The notes under the pieces are model-generated. The model ran no database searches and had not been told where the DNA came from. It was given only the letters and a program-made list of their open reading frames with translations. A stretch of 64,000 nt of DNA from Acanthosepion esculentum (Eukaryota > Mollusca > Cephalopoda > Sepiida > Sepiidae). Numbering within the stretch: the stretch's first letter is position 1; each line of letters starts with the position of its first letter. The translations under genes were made by a program, and so were the position numbers. Shown piece after piece: positions 35,471 to 47,400 of this stretch. The stretch covers positions 57,452,246 to 57,516,245 of the forward strand of contig OZ038479.1 of the NCBI GenBank assembly GCA_964036315.1. The letters are read 5' to 3'.

Positions 35471-35589
35471 TTTTCGTTTACTTTTTGGAAGTTGGCACAG
35501 ATTAGTTTTTTATATTCGAGATGAATAAACATTGTTTTAGAAGCTTTATATTTTTATATACAAATACAAACCTGTATCCTTCTCGAATA

Positions 35590-36553
35590 ATTAGAATTTA
35601 ATTTGAGAACCACGACTATGTTCCCATTCTAGCCTCTTTTCTAATCCTCATCCCAATTTTTCCCTTGCTTTCAAATCCAAATCCCAAAGCCTTGTTCCTT
35701 ATCAGAGATAAGGATATATTTTCTGACAAACGAGAGAGCTGGAAAATATAAAAAGGAGTTTGAACATCATTATTCTGTCCTTGGTGCCATGAGACGCTCG
35801 CAGTTTGTCGGACCCTTGCCGGCTTCCAAAGCCTTGTTCTTATCGGAGATAAGAATATATTTTCTAACGAATGAAAGTGCTAGGAAATTTGTAAAGCAAT
35901 TTTGGAGCGAAAAATTCCCGATATTTCTGAGCCTCTTGATCTCTCTACGGAGAATCTTTGCCTATATTTGGCAGTGAGTAATCGACAACCGTCCGTGAGG
36001 TCGGCGACAGAAATGCAGTTATCTTCAAGAAAGAACTACCTACTATGGGCTGTCAAGAAAGAACGTCTGCCCACTACTAGAAACCAATTGAGATCTACCT
36101 CCTTGCAACTGGAAGATTTTCTGTCGCCAGCCTCACTCAACTACGAAATTCGTATCGTCCGACAGTTTCCTCCTCACAAATCTGTGAGTGTTTTAACCTT
36201 TAAACAACAATCTACGACTCGCTTAAAGAACTTTTTAGGAGCCCAGAGAAATATTTTTTTTGAACAAACCTTTTCTTTTTTATGAACATTTTTTCTTCTT
36301 TTAAAAGTTAAAGGAATTTTCTTCTCCCTTTCTTTCTCTCGTAATTGTGTTTATCATTACCATCTTCTTGTGCGCGTAAATAAACATTTTCTTCCTTTAT
36401 TGTTACACGCCGAGCAGGAGTTTGAGTTTTTATTCTTCTTCCTAAAAAAAAGTGAATTGTCCGCTCTAATCTTTCAAGCCATTGTTGCATTTTCAATTTT
36501 GTCGAATTTTTAACCTCAACCTTTTCATGTGGGAAAGCCGAGACAAATTTCCA
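35590..36553 (+). repeat. LTR-like repeat, copy 2
   Basis: Parallel to 24245-25075 and in the same relative place behind repeat X. It has a TATA-like AAATATAAAAAGGAG near 35746, a repeated TTATC(A/G)GAGATAAG(A/G)ATATAT pair (35699, 35839), and AAATAAACATTTTC near 36379 as a polyadenylation-type signal, ending GACAAATTTCCAACA. Two overlapping open stretches (35789-35977 and 35902-36285) have no recognised domain and are not called as genes. Confidence 0.6.
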
Positions 36554-36635
36554 ACAGAATTTATAAAAGAAAATGTATTTTCCTTTGCATACAAAACACC
36601 AAAGAAGAGTTAATTTCATTACACCCTAACTAACC
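36553..36635 (-). repeat. Direct-repeat fragment, possible gypsy LTR end (3' side)
   Basis: AGAATTTATAA-AGAAAATGTAT-TTCCTTTGCA and AAGAAGAG recur at 40026-40110 in the same orientation, on the two sides of the gypsy mosaic. It directly follows the predicted stop of the gypsy polyprotein on the minus strand, where a 3' LTR would start. It is cut by the LTR-like repeat ending at 36553. Confidence 0.5.
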
Positions 36636-37075
36636 TCCCGCATAACAAAATCTTCATAATTTGTTGGTGCCTTTCGTGTTCTTGAAGACCTCCGCAGAAT
36701 ATTACCACTTTCGGGACTAGCCTGAAATTGATTAGTGGCTGGTATAAATGTTATTAAAGACTAAATTATCATGCTGGGGCACTGTTGAAGTGAGTAAGTC
36801 GAGATTGCTCGAGTCCCCAGAAGCATGTTGGATATTCGGGATACTTATTCTCCCATTCAATTCAGTGGATGGACAAGGTACCAGGCTTTGAAGAGATACT
36901 GTGGACTCCCATCCATCAGGGTACCTTATATTTGCGTATGTAGGATTTACGTCAAACAATCTCACCCTATTGACAAAATTATCATTTTTACTTGACCGGA
37001 CAAAGTTCCTCAGACGGACAGGTCCGGAGACAAGCTACGATGGTAAAGATGAACCAGCTGAAGAGTGCCGTGGAA

Positions 37076-37141
37076 AATTGAAGAACCTTTCATGTGGTGT
37101 AGTATTTACCAATACTACACCACATGAAAAGTTCTTCAATT
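37076..37141. repeat. Near-perfect hairpin, 31-bp arms
   Basis: Left arm 37076-37106 (ends GTGGTGTAGTATT) and right arm 37111-37141 (starts AATACTACACCAC) pair with a single mismatch around a 4-base TACC loop. It lies between the two parts of the gypsy integrase b remnant. Confidence 0.95.
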
Positions 37142-37142
37142 C

Positions 37143-37253
37143 AATATAGATATAAAACTACCAAATGCTCTCCATTCTCTTTGTTCCCTACTTTCAACAT
37201 TTACCTAGGGAACAAAGAGAATGGTGAGCATTTGGTAGTTTTAGGTCTATATT
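37143..37253. repeat. Near-perfect hairpin, 48-bp arms
   Basis: Left arm 37143-37190 (contains ACTACCAAATGCTCTCCATT) and right arm 37206-37253 (contains AATGGTGAGCATTTGGTAGT) pair with three mismatches around a 15-base loop. A direct repeat of the end of the right arm (TTTGGTAGTTTTAGG) follows at about 37261-37290. It starts one base after the previous hairpin. Confidence 0.95.
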
Positions 37254-38714
37254 GTATGTTTTGGTAGTTTTAGGACCATGTTGTATGTTCATAACGCCAG
37301 GCGAATATTTCTCCAGATAAGTTCATTGTACCGTTCAGCCTTTTAGGTGGCATGGAGTAGATGTGCTTGTGGCTATTCCTTTCTGGGTTAGGTAGGACCT
37401 TTAATACTTGGCTAATAAAGAATGCACCTCTGTCAGAGTGAACATAAGATGGAAAACCGCAAACCTGAAAATTTGGGGTAGGGGTCTTCATTATAGGCCC
37501 TTCAAGTTTCCTCAGGAATCTACGGTTCCGAAGGGTTATTCTACCTGATCCTGCAACTCTAATCCTATATTGACAGTTGGGAAGCGTCTCTACTATTCGC
37601 CCAGCTATGTCTCATCGATAGCTATTTGGGTTTTGGATTGAGACTGTGTCACCCTCACGAAGCAGGGATAGGGCATGTGCAATACGATTGTACCTCTCGA
37701 TGAGGCCTGTGTTGCGTTTGGATAATGTCTTTTTACATTTCGGGGCTGCAGCTATCCACTTAGTGTGTGGCTTATATAAATGTGGGCATGATGCGATAAA
37801 ATCCCGAAGGCGTCTATGAAGCAGGAGTTGCACTGGTGATAAGCCAATTCCTTGGATAGGGGTGTTTTTATATTGCAGGATCGCTCGTGTTGCCATATCA
37901 TTGTCCGAGGAACCCTGGTGTCCTGTACAGTCTTTTATGAGTCTTGACTGCTAACTCTGCTCGCCCGTTAGATTGAGGATAGGCATTTGTTTAACAGCCC
38001 AGGTTTTTAGGAACCGTTGGAATGAGAAAGTTGAGAAGGGCGACCCACCGTTAGTACTAAGTTCCTCAGGTGCACCGTATGTTTGGAATAATTCCTTGCA
38101 GATGGATATCAACCTTGAGGCAACTGCCTGCCCTGGCTTGATGCGGAACAGAATGAGCCGTCCAGTGAGCCTGTCTGCACAAGCAAGATATGTGTAGGAT
38201 CCAACATAGAACAAGTCCATCGCTATTTATTGAAAAGCTATTCTGGTGAAGGTGTCATGTAGATTGGTTCATGTGGTAGACTTGGGGCATCCCTTGAACA
38301 CGTAATGCAATTATCCCTGTAATTGGGAATTGAGACATTCATTGCAGGCCAGTAGACTGAGTCATTGGCACGCGCTCTCATGCCCACTACTCCTTGGTGA
38401 GACGAATATAGGCACCTTAATATGCTTTTGCACTGGGAGGTTGGTATTACTACCCTCCTGTCGAGTAGTATTAGGCCATTGTCATTGCTGAGGCGGTTAC
38501 GAACTTCCCAGTATTCCCGGATTGTAGGCGGCGTTGCTTGACGACTGTTTGGAAAACCCTTGTCTATGGTCTTGCCTAACAAGGTGTACTGTGTGTCTTT
38601 CTGACCAGCAAAGTGAATGTAGAAAGGGGAAGTTATGGCAGGGTTGCTATCTAATTGAGATATAGATGTGAGGGCTGTCGATCTCATTGCTGCACAAGTC
38701 TCATCTCAAAGAAA

Positions 38715-38912
38715 CTAGAATGAGTTGAATAAATACAATAGAAAAAAAGAGTTGGACAAGACTGTGGTTTCTCACCAGATTTATTTGAATTATTAAGTAA
38801 AATTATTTTAAGTTAATTAGATAACCTGCCAGGATTTGTTATCAGCAGACATTACATTAACAACAAACATGATGCAGATGACACTGTCTTGGTGGCAGAT
38901 TCAGATGTATGT
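38715..38912 (+). repeat. Inverted copy of the right edge of satellite array 2
   Basis: 38715-38825 is the reverse complement of the flank at 50193-50301 (GAGTTGGACAAGACTGTGG, TTCTCACCAGA, AAAATTATTTTAAGTTAATT), apart from a 9-base difference. 38826-38912 is about 86 bp of monomer in the opposite orientation (CCTGCCAGGATTTGTTATCA ... GTGGCAGATTCAGATG). The junction between flank and satellite is thus present twice, inverted, 11 kb apart. Confidence 0.9.
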
Positions 38913-39009
38913 GTACATTTTTACAATGTACATATACAATATTATATTGTGGTTCGATTCCATGTTAGAATTTTTTACTATTATTTTTATTAAACAGGTG
39001 CAGTAACGA

Positions 39010-39116
39010 CAGAACATGAGAACTCTGTTGATGAAATCAATAAAACCATTGTCATCAGCTGGCATTACATTAACAACAAACGTAATGCAGATGATACCAT
39101 TCTGGTGGCAGATTTA
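39010..39116 (+). repeat. LINE RT scraps in mixed orientation
   Basis: 39014-39043 (GAACATGAGAACTCTGTTGA) matches 50407-50436 in the same direction, which is antisense to the LINE. Directly after, 39055-39116 carries the motif-C region in sense (ATTAACAACAAACGTAATGC, then GATGATACCATTCTGG). The joined pieces are in opposite coding orientation. The second is closer to the edge monomer at 41463 than to the satellite bulk. Confidence 0.85.
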
Positions 39117-39515
39117 TTTTACCAATAAAACCATTTGACTGTCATTTCAACATCTATAGGGGAGGGTTCAATTGGGAATGTATCGAGTAGGCCTTGTACT
39201 GTAGTGACTGGATTGCGGGGAATAGCATCAGAGGCTCTATGCCATTTTCCGGGGTAGTGTTGCGTGGTGAAATGATATCTCAAGCTTTTCTCCTTGAGCT
39301 GGAATAGGGGTGGGTTGTGAATTTTGCTGAGATCGTGATCACCAAAAAGTCTTTTGAGTGGCTTATGGTCGGTCACCACTATAACGTTTGGGCAACCTAG
39401 TATGACGAATATTGGTCTGACACACAGGTAGACTGGTGTAGTCACTTCAAGTTGGAAAACAGGAGTGATTTAATGAAGAGATATATGGGTGAATAGAATC
39501 AACTCATGCAAATGT

Positions 39516-40025
39516 GTTGGGCAGGTCCGTTCTAGTAGGGTGGACCAACCCACCTGCTGTATTAGGTACTCTCCTATAAATGAGGTAGATTAGCTGGTCT
39601 GCCTTTACAAGGTGACACAAGGAGGCAGCCATGTTAGAAGATAAGTCATTTGACTTCTACATAAGGTTTAAAGAAATGCATGTACACATACAATATTATA
39701 TTGTGGTTCGATGCTGAAGTAGACCTCACACTATAGATGAAACGGGAGGTAGACCTCACGCTATAGTAGCACCCGTTCTTTTCCAATGCTTCCAATCCTT
39801 ATAAGCATTAGGGGCATTGTGATCTAGGTCCAGTTGATACGGTTGAGTATTTTGGACGTTAAATTTTTCCCTCTTTTGTTGAATAAACTGTTATGAATTT
39901 AAAAGCAATTCAAAAACAGGAGGAAGACGAGATGGCAATCATCTTAAGAAAGTTTCTTTGGTTGAATAAAACCTGAGCCGAAATACACTATCGGTGTCTC
40001 TCCACGTAATCCCCTCCGCAAAATA
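39516..40025 (+). repeat. Possible solo LTR (plus strand)
   Basis: Starts TGTTGGGCAGGTCCG, has a TATA-like CTATAAATGAGG at 39574, and AATAAA at 39882 with another at about 39968. It interrupts the region upstream of the minus-strand gypsy RNase H. The stretch CATACAATATTATATTGTGG at 39688 recurs at 38930. Ends were judged by eye only. Confidence 0.4.
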
Positions 40026-40110
40026 TAGCAGAATTTATAATAGAAAATGTATGTTCCTTTGCAGACAATAAATTTGCATACAAAGCACAAAGGAAGAGGT
40101 CATTTCATAA
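40026..40110 (-). repeat. Direct-repeat fragment, possible gypsy LTR end (5' side)
   Basis: Pairs with 36553-36635 (AGAATTTATAATAGAAAATG, TTCCTTTGCA, CAAAGGAAGAG). It holds an extra short internal repeat (GCAGACAATAAATTTGCATA). Its position suggests the 5' LTR side of the minus-strand gypsy mosaic. Confidence 0.5.
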
Positions 40111-41299
40111 CATGGTCCTTCACTTTAGTACAGGGTCTTTTATCATTTGTTTTACCTATCCAAGTATTTGGTTTCATAAAGCAAGTTAACTGATTAACAT
40201 GTACTTTAAAATGTTGGTGTTAATGTTAAGGAAATTAAGTACGTTTCACTGGAGTTAAGAATTACTTTTATGTTATTTATTAAACTTAGCCTAATACAAT
40301 ACCTTCTTCTCCATATCTGTGTAGTACTTGGTCTTCCATCAATTAGCTCATAAATTTTTATGTGGGTTAATTGCCACTTTCCTCTCTTTCTCTTATCTTT
40401 GACATGTTTCTAGTTTTATCATCATGTCTCCAAGTCTTTGAGGAGACTCAATGATATCACTTGCTGATTGTAAGCAACAGTTTCATTTTATTTTCCTTAA
40501 ACCTTCCTCATTTGTCTCATATTCTGTCCATGGTAATCTCAACATTTACCAATAAAACCATTTGACTGTCATTTCAAATTGTCCAGCATTTACTGCTCTA
40601 TAGAATATTATACATTACATCACTCTCACAGTCTAGTATGGCTTTCTTCACTTCTGAAGAAATATCACTGGGATGATTCAAAACGTATATAAGAGCAAAG
40701 GAGGCGAGTGGATCAGCCCCATTTGTCATGAAAATAGTGGGTTTAGGCAGATGATCATTATGTAAGTCTTTTAATAATTAAAATCTATGGTATCTCTGAC
40801 ACAACCACCATTTTCTTAAGCAAATCAATTACATGTCATTTAATTTAACAAAGAGAAAAAGCAAAATAATTTTTTGCTTATAAAATCATCCATTCAATTA
40901 TCAGGTTTTGGGATGTGTGAAAAATCTTAAGACATAACTTTTATACTTTAATGGGGGTTTCTTTTTTATGGCTTACCAACTCTTTGCTTTCCAAGATAGG
41001 AGTCCTACTATTTAACCCAAAATTGGGGCAAAAAGTGATAGGTTCATACCTTCTCCAAGGCTGTTTCCCCATGAGTGAAACTAACAACAGGAATTTGAAC
41101 TCTGGTCTCCAGTTTCTCATTGTAAGCTAATATTGATTAGACCATCAACATTGGTGAGGTTAAGTTTTAAATTGTTATACAATTTCAAGAGGGTATACAC
41201 AGTAACCATTATGAAATGCTAAAAAAAAAGTGAAAAAAAAATATAATTAAGTACTTACTGAATGACCTCTTTATATTTCTCTTTGTATTTCTGTTTTCA
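40111..41299. other. Unassigned interval left of the LINE
   Basis: No domain-bearing frame found. ACCAATAAAACCATTTGACTGTCATTTCA-type sequence at 40549-40577 duplicates 39120-39148, another small scrap of the mosaic. 41220-41242 is A-rich. Confidence 0.45.
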
Positions 41300-41462
41300 T
41301 ACATTTATTTGAATAAATAATGCACAAAGTTGAATTTATGTACCTGTTCAATGCTGTTATCCTTGATATCAAATCTTGGGCTGGGCTTTTTGGATCAAAA
41401 CCATGCATTTTTCATCTTATAGTTAATGTCTAATACCTTATATTTGCTGACATCAACTATCC
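41300..41462 (-). pseudogene. LINE reverse transcriptase, part after motif C
   Basis: Continuing from the edge monomer in one frame, the minus strand reads VIVAGIVDVSKYKVL, then DINYKMKNAWFW and, after a small shift, PSPRFDIKDNSIEQVHKFNF. This matches the order in non-LTR RTs after the YADD box (KVV-x-x-SKKxGL, INxxKTE, then I-x-I-x-G-x-x-I-x-Q-V-x-x-F-x-Y). It is the 3' half of the LINE copy whose 5' half is at 50383-51050. Confidence 0.75.
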
Positions 41463-44400
41463 CCGCTACAATTACTTTCAATTTTTCATTTGAATCTGCC
41501 ACCAGAATGGTATCATCTGCATTACGTTTGTTGTTAATGTAATGCCAGCTGATAACAAATCCTGGCAGGTCTTCTAATTCCCTGAGTCCTTTTCTCATGC
41601 TGACATCAACTATCCTCTCTACAATTACTTTTCAGTTTTTCATCTGAATCTGCCACCAAGACAGTGTCATCTGCATCATGTTAGTTGTTAATGTAATGTC
41701 TGCTGATAACAAATCCTGGCAGGTCCTCTAATTCTCTTAGTCCTTTTCTCTTGCTGACATCAACTATCCTCTCTACAATTACTTTTCAGTTTTTCATCTG
41801 AATCTGCCACCAAGACAGTGTCATCTGCATCATGTTTGTTGTTAATGTAATGTCTGCTGATAACAAATCCTGGCAGGTCCTCTAATTCTCTTAGTCCTTT
41901 TCTCTTGCTGACATCAACTATCCTCTCTACAATTACTTTTCAGTTTTTCATCTGAATCTGCCACCAAGACAGTGTCATCTGCATCATGTTTGTTGTTAAT
42001 GTAATGTCTGCTGATAACAAATCCTGGCAGGTCCTCTAATTCTCTTAGTCCTTTTCTCTTGCTGACATCAACTATCCTCTCTACAATTACTTTTCAGTTT
42101 TTCATCTGAATCTGCCACCAAGACAGTGTCATCTGCATCATGTTTGTTGTTAATGTAATGTCTGCTGATAACAAATCCTGGCAGGTCCTCTAATTCTCTT
42201 AGTCCTTTTCTCTTGCTGACATCAACTATCCTCTCTACAATTACTTTTCAGTTTTTCATCTGAATCTGCCACCAAGACAGTGTCATCTGCATCATGTTTG
42301 TTGTTAATGTAATGTCTGCTGATAACAAATCCTGGCAGGTCCTCTAATTCTCTTAGTCCTTTTCTCTTGCTGACATCAACTATCCTCTCTACAATTACTT
42401 TTCAGTTTTTCATCTGAATCTGCCACCAAGACAGTGTCATCTGCATCATGTTTGTTGTTAATGTAATGTCTGCTGATAACAAATCCTGGCAGGTCCTCTA
42501 ATTCTCTTAGTCCTTTTCTCTTGCTGACATCAACTATCCTCTCTACAATTACTTTTCAGTTTTTCATCTGAATCTGCCACCAAGACAGTGTCATCTGCAT
42601 CATGTTTGTTGTTAATGTAATGTCTGCTGATAACAAATCCTGGCAGGTCCTCTAATTCTCTTAGTCCTTTTCTCTTGCTGACATCACTTATCCTCTCTAC
42701 AATTACTTTTCAGTTATTCATCTGAATCTGACACCAAGACAGTGTCACCTGCATCATGTTTGTTGTTAATGTAATGTCTGCTGATAACAAATCCTGGCAG
42801 GTCCTCTAATTCTCTTAGTCCTTTTCTCTTGCTGACATCACTTATCCTCTCTACAATTACTTTTCAGTTTTTCATCTGAATCTGCCACCAAGACAGTGTC
42901 ATCTGCATCATGTTAGTTGTTAATGTAATGTCTGCTGATAACAAATCCTGGCAGGTCCTCTAATTCTCTTAGTCCTTTTCTCTTGCTGACATCAACTATC
43001 CTCTCTACAATTACTTTTCAGTTTTTCATCTGAATCTGCCACCAAGACAGTGTCATCTGCATCATGTTAGTTGTTAATGTAATGTCTGCTGATAACAAAT
43101 CCTGGCAGGTCCTCTAATTCTCTTAGTCCTTTTCTCTTGCTGACATCAACTATCCTCTCTACAATTACTTTTCAGTTTTTCATCTGAATCTGCCACCAAG
43201 ACAGTGTCATCTGCATCATGTTTGTTGTTAATGTAATGTCTGCTGATAACAAATCCTGGCAGGTCCTCTAATTCTCTTAGTCCTTTTCTCTTGCTGACAT
43301 CAACTATCCTCTCTACAATTACTTTTCAGTTTTTCATCTGAATCTGCCACCAAGACAGTGTCATCTGCATCATGTTTGTTGTTAATGTAATGTCTGCTGA
43401 TAACAAATCCTGGCAGGTCCTCTAATTCTCTTAGTCCTTTTCTCTTGCTGACATCAACTATCCTCTCTACAATTACTTTTCAGTTTTTCATCTGAATCTG
43501 CCACCAAGACAGTGTCATCTGCATCATGTTTGTTGTTAATGTAATGTCTGCTGATAACAAATCCTGGCAGGTCCTCTAATTCTCTTAGTCCTTTTCTCTT
43601 GCTGACATCACTTATCCTCTCTACAATTACTTTTCAGTTTTTCATCTGAATCTGACACCAAGACAGTGTCACCTGCATCATGTTTGTTGTTAATGTAATG
43701 TCTGCTGATAACAAATCCTGGCAGGTCCTCTAATTCTCTTAGTCCTTTTCTCTTGCTGACATCACTTATCCTCTCTACAATTACTTTTCAGTTTTTCCTC
43801 TGAATCTGCCCCCAAGACAGAGTCATCTGCATCATGTTTGTTGTTAATGTAATGTCTGCTGATAACAAATCCTGGCAGGTCCTCTAATTCTCTTAGTCCT
43901 TTTCTCTTGCTGACATCAACTATCCTCTCTACAATTACTTTTCAGTTTTTCATCTGAATCTGCCACCAAGACAGTGTCATCTGCATCATGTTTGTTGTTA
44001 ATGTAATGTCTGCTGATAACAAATCCTGGCAGGTCCTCTAATTCTCTTAGTCCTTTTCACTTGCTGACATCACTTATCCTCTCTACAATTACTTTTCAGT
44101 TTTTCATCTGAATCTGACACCAAGACAGTGTCACCTGCATCATGTTTGTTGTTAATGTAATGTCTGCTGAAAACACATCCTGGCAGGTCATCTAATTCTC
44201 TTAGTCCTTTTCTCTTGCTGACATCAACTATCCTCTCTGGAATTACTTTTCAGTTTTTCATCTGAATCTGCCACCAAGACAGTGTCATCTGTGTCATGTT
44301 TGTTGTTAATGTAATGTCTGCTGATAACAAATCCTGGCAGGTCCTCTAATTCTCTTAGTCCTTTTCTCTTGCTGACATCAACTATCCTCTCTACAATTAC

Positions 44401-47400
44401 TTTTCAGTTTTTCATCTGAATCTGCCACCAAGACAGTGTCATCTGCATCATGTTTGTTGTTAATGTAATGTCTGCTGATAACAAATCCTGGCAGGTCCTC
44501 TAATTCTCTTAGTCCTTTTCTCTTGCTGACATCACTTATCCTCTCTACAATTACTTTTCAGTTTTTCATCTGAATCTGACACCAAGACAGTGTCACCTGC
44601 ATCATGTTTGTTGTTAATGTAATGTCTGCTGAAAACACATCCTGGCAGGTCATCTAATTCTCTTAGTCCTTTTCTCTTGCTGACATCAACTATCCTCTCT
44701 GGAATTACTTTTCAGTTTTTCATCTGAATCTGCCACCAAGACAGTGTCATCTGTGTCATGTTTGTTGTTAATGTAATGTCTGCTGATAACAAATCCTGGC
44801 AGGTCCTCTAATTCTCTTAGTCCTTTTCTCTTGCTGACATCAACTATCCTCTCTACAATTACTTTTCAGTTTTTCATCTGAATCTGCCACCAAGACAGTG
44901 TCATCTGCATCATGTTTGTTGTTAATGTAATGTCTGCTGATAACAAATCCTGGCAGGTCCTCTAATTCTCTTAGTCCTTTTCTCTTGCTGACATCACTTA
45001 TCCTCTCTACAATTACTTTTCAGTTTTTCATCTGAATCTGACACCAAGACAGTGTCATCTGCATCATGTTTGTTGTTAATGTAATGTCTGCTGATAACAA
45101 ATCCTGGCAGGTCCTCTAATTCTCTTAGTCCTTTTCTCTTGCTGACATCACTTATCCTCTCTACAATTACTTTTCAGTTTTTCATCTGAATCTGCCACCA
45201 AGACAGTGTCATCTGCATCATGTTAGTTGTTAATGTAATGTCTGCTGATAACAAATCCTGGCAGGTCCTCTAATTCTCTTAGTCCTTTTCTCTTGCTGAC
45301 ATCAACTATCCTCTCTACAATTACTTTTCAGTTTTTCATCTGAATCTGCCACCAAGACAGTGTCATCTGCATCATTTTTGTTGTTAATGTAATGTCTGCT
45401 GATAACAAATCCTGGCAGGTCCTCTAATTCTCTTAGTCCTTTTCTCTTGCTGACATCAACTATCCTCTCTACAATTACTTTTCAGTTTTTCATCTGAATC
45501 TGCCACCAAGACAGTGTCATCTGCATCATGTTTGTTGTTAATGTAATGTCTGCTGATAACAAATCCTGGCAGGTCCTCTAATTCTCTTAGTCCTTTTCAC
45601 TTGCTGACATCACTTATCCTCTCTACAATTACTTTTCAGTTTTTCATCTGAATCTGACACCAAGACAGTGTCACCTGCATCATGTTTGTTGTTAATGTAA
45701 TGTCTGCTGAAAACACATCCTGGCAGGTCATCTAATTCTCTTAGTCCTTTTCTCTTGCTGACATCAACTATCCTCTCTGGAATTACTTTTCAGTTTTTCA
45801 TCTGAATCTGCCACCAAGACAGTGTCATCTGTGTCATGTTTGTTGTTAATGTAATGTCTGCTGATAACAAATCCTGGCAGGTCCTCTAATTCTCTTAGTC
45901 CTTTTCTCTTGCTGACATCAACTATCCTCTCTACAATTACTTTTCAGTTTTTCATCTGAATCTGCCACCAAGACAGTGTCATCTGCATCATGTTTGTTGT
46001 TAATGTAATGTCTGCTGATAACAAATCCTGGCAGGTCCTCTAATTCTCTTAGTCCTTTTCTCTTGCTGACATCACTTATCCTCTCTACAATTACTTTTCA
46101 GTTTTTCATCTGAATCTGACACCAAGACAGTGTCATCTGCATCATGTTTGTTGTTAATGTAATGTCTGCTGATAACAAATCCTGGCAGGTCCTCTAATTC
46201 TCTTAGTCCTTTTCTCTTGCTGACATCACTTATCCTCTCTACAATTACTTTTCAGTTTTTCATCTGAATCTGCCACCAAGACAGTGTCATCTGCATCATG
46301 TTAGTTGTTAATGTAATGTCTGCTGATAACAAATCCTGGCAGGTCCTCTAATTCTCTTAGTCCTTTTCTCTTGCTGACATCAACTATCCTCTCTACAATT
46401 ACTTTTCAGTTTTTCATCTGAATCTGCCACCAAGACAGTGTCATCTGCATCATGTTTGTTGTTAATGTAATGTCTGCTGATAACAAATCCTGGCAGGTCC
46501 TCTAATTCTCTTAGTCCTTTTCTCTTGCTGACATCACTTATCCTCTCTACAATTACTTTTCAGTTTTTCATCTGAATCTGACACCAAGACAGTGTCACCT
46601 GCATCATGTTTGTTGTTAATGTAATGTCTGCTGATAACAAATCCTGGCAGGTCCTCTAATTCTCTTAGTCCTTTTCTCTTGCTGACATCACTTATCCTCT
46701 CTACAATTACTTTTCAGTTTTTCCTCTGAATCTGCCCCCAAGACAGAGTCATCTGCATCATGTTTGTTGTTAATGTAATGTCTGCTGATAACAAATCCTG
46801 GCAGGTCCTCTAATTCTCTTAGTCCTTTTCTCTTGCTGACATCAACTATCCTCTCTACAATTACTTTTCAGTTTTTCATCTGAATCTGCTACCAAGACAG
46901 TGTCACCTGCATCATGTTTGTTGTTAATGTAATGTCTGCTGAAAACACATCCTGGCAGGTCCTCTAATTCTCTTAGTCCTTTTCTGTTGCTGACATCAAC
47001 TATCCTCTCTGGAATTACTTTTCAGTTTTTCATCTGAATCTGCCACCAAGACAGTGTCATCTGTGTCATGTTTGTTGTTAATGTAATGTCTGCTGATAAC
47101 AAATCCTGGGAGGTCCTCTAATTCTCTTAGTCCTTTTCTGTTGCTGACATCAACTATCCTCTCTGGAATTACTTTTCAGTTTTTCATCTGAATCTGCCAC
47201 CAAGACAGTGTCATCTGCATCATGTTTGTTGTTAATGTAATGTCTGCTGAAAACAAATCCTGGCAGGTCCTCTAATTCTCTTAGTCCTTTTCTCTTGCTG
47301 ACATCAACTATCCTCTCTACAATTACTTTTCAGTTTTTCATCTGAATCTGTCACCAAGACAGTGTCATCTGCATCATGTTTGTTGTTAATGTAATGTCTG

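Larger units (their letters stand above)
36636..37497 (-). pseudogene. Ty3/gypsy integrase remnant, element b
   Basis: Minus strand: FQVCGFPSYVHSDRGAFFIS, with the catalytic-type Asp of HSDRG from an rve integrase core, then LKVLPNPERNSHK and KRLNGTM. After a gap filled by hairpins (37076-37253) the C-terminal part follows: VRLFDVNPTYANIRYPDGWE, STVSLQSLVPCPSTEL, and after shifts RSSRTRKAPTNYEDFV close to a stop near 36636. The two parts belong to one gypsy-type integrase from which the middle has been lost. Confidence 0.75.
37498..39445 (-). pseudogene. Ty3/gypsy RNase H and integrase remnants, element a
   Basis: In minus-strand order: RNase H (39445-39119) with VVTDHKPLKRLFGD and LRYHFTTQHYPGKWHRASD; a break; integrase zinc-binding region (38687-38238) with SSHQGVVGMRARANDSVYWP and NCITC, where the expected first His is Tyr (CLYSSH); integrase core (38220-37951) with DLFYVG, CADRLTGRL and GAPEELSTNGGSPF, where the usual SDGG Asp is Asn; the downstream part (37896-37612) with QYKNTPIQGIGLSPVQLLLH and RNTGLIERYNR; and the C-terminal GPY/F-like region (37610-37500) with IRVAGSGRITLRNRRFLRK. 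RT, protease and gag are missing. The frameshifts and two lost metal/zinc ligands make it inactive. Confidence 0.85.

Noticed and set aside
35789..36285. Two plus-strand frames of 62 and 127 codons in the LTR-like repeat
   Set aside because: The parallel copy at 24245-25075 does not keep either frame open and no domain is visible.
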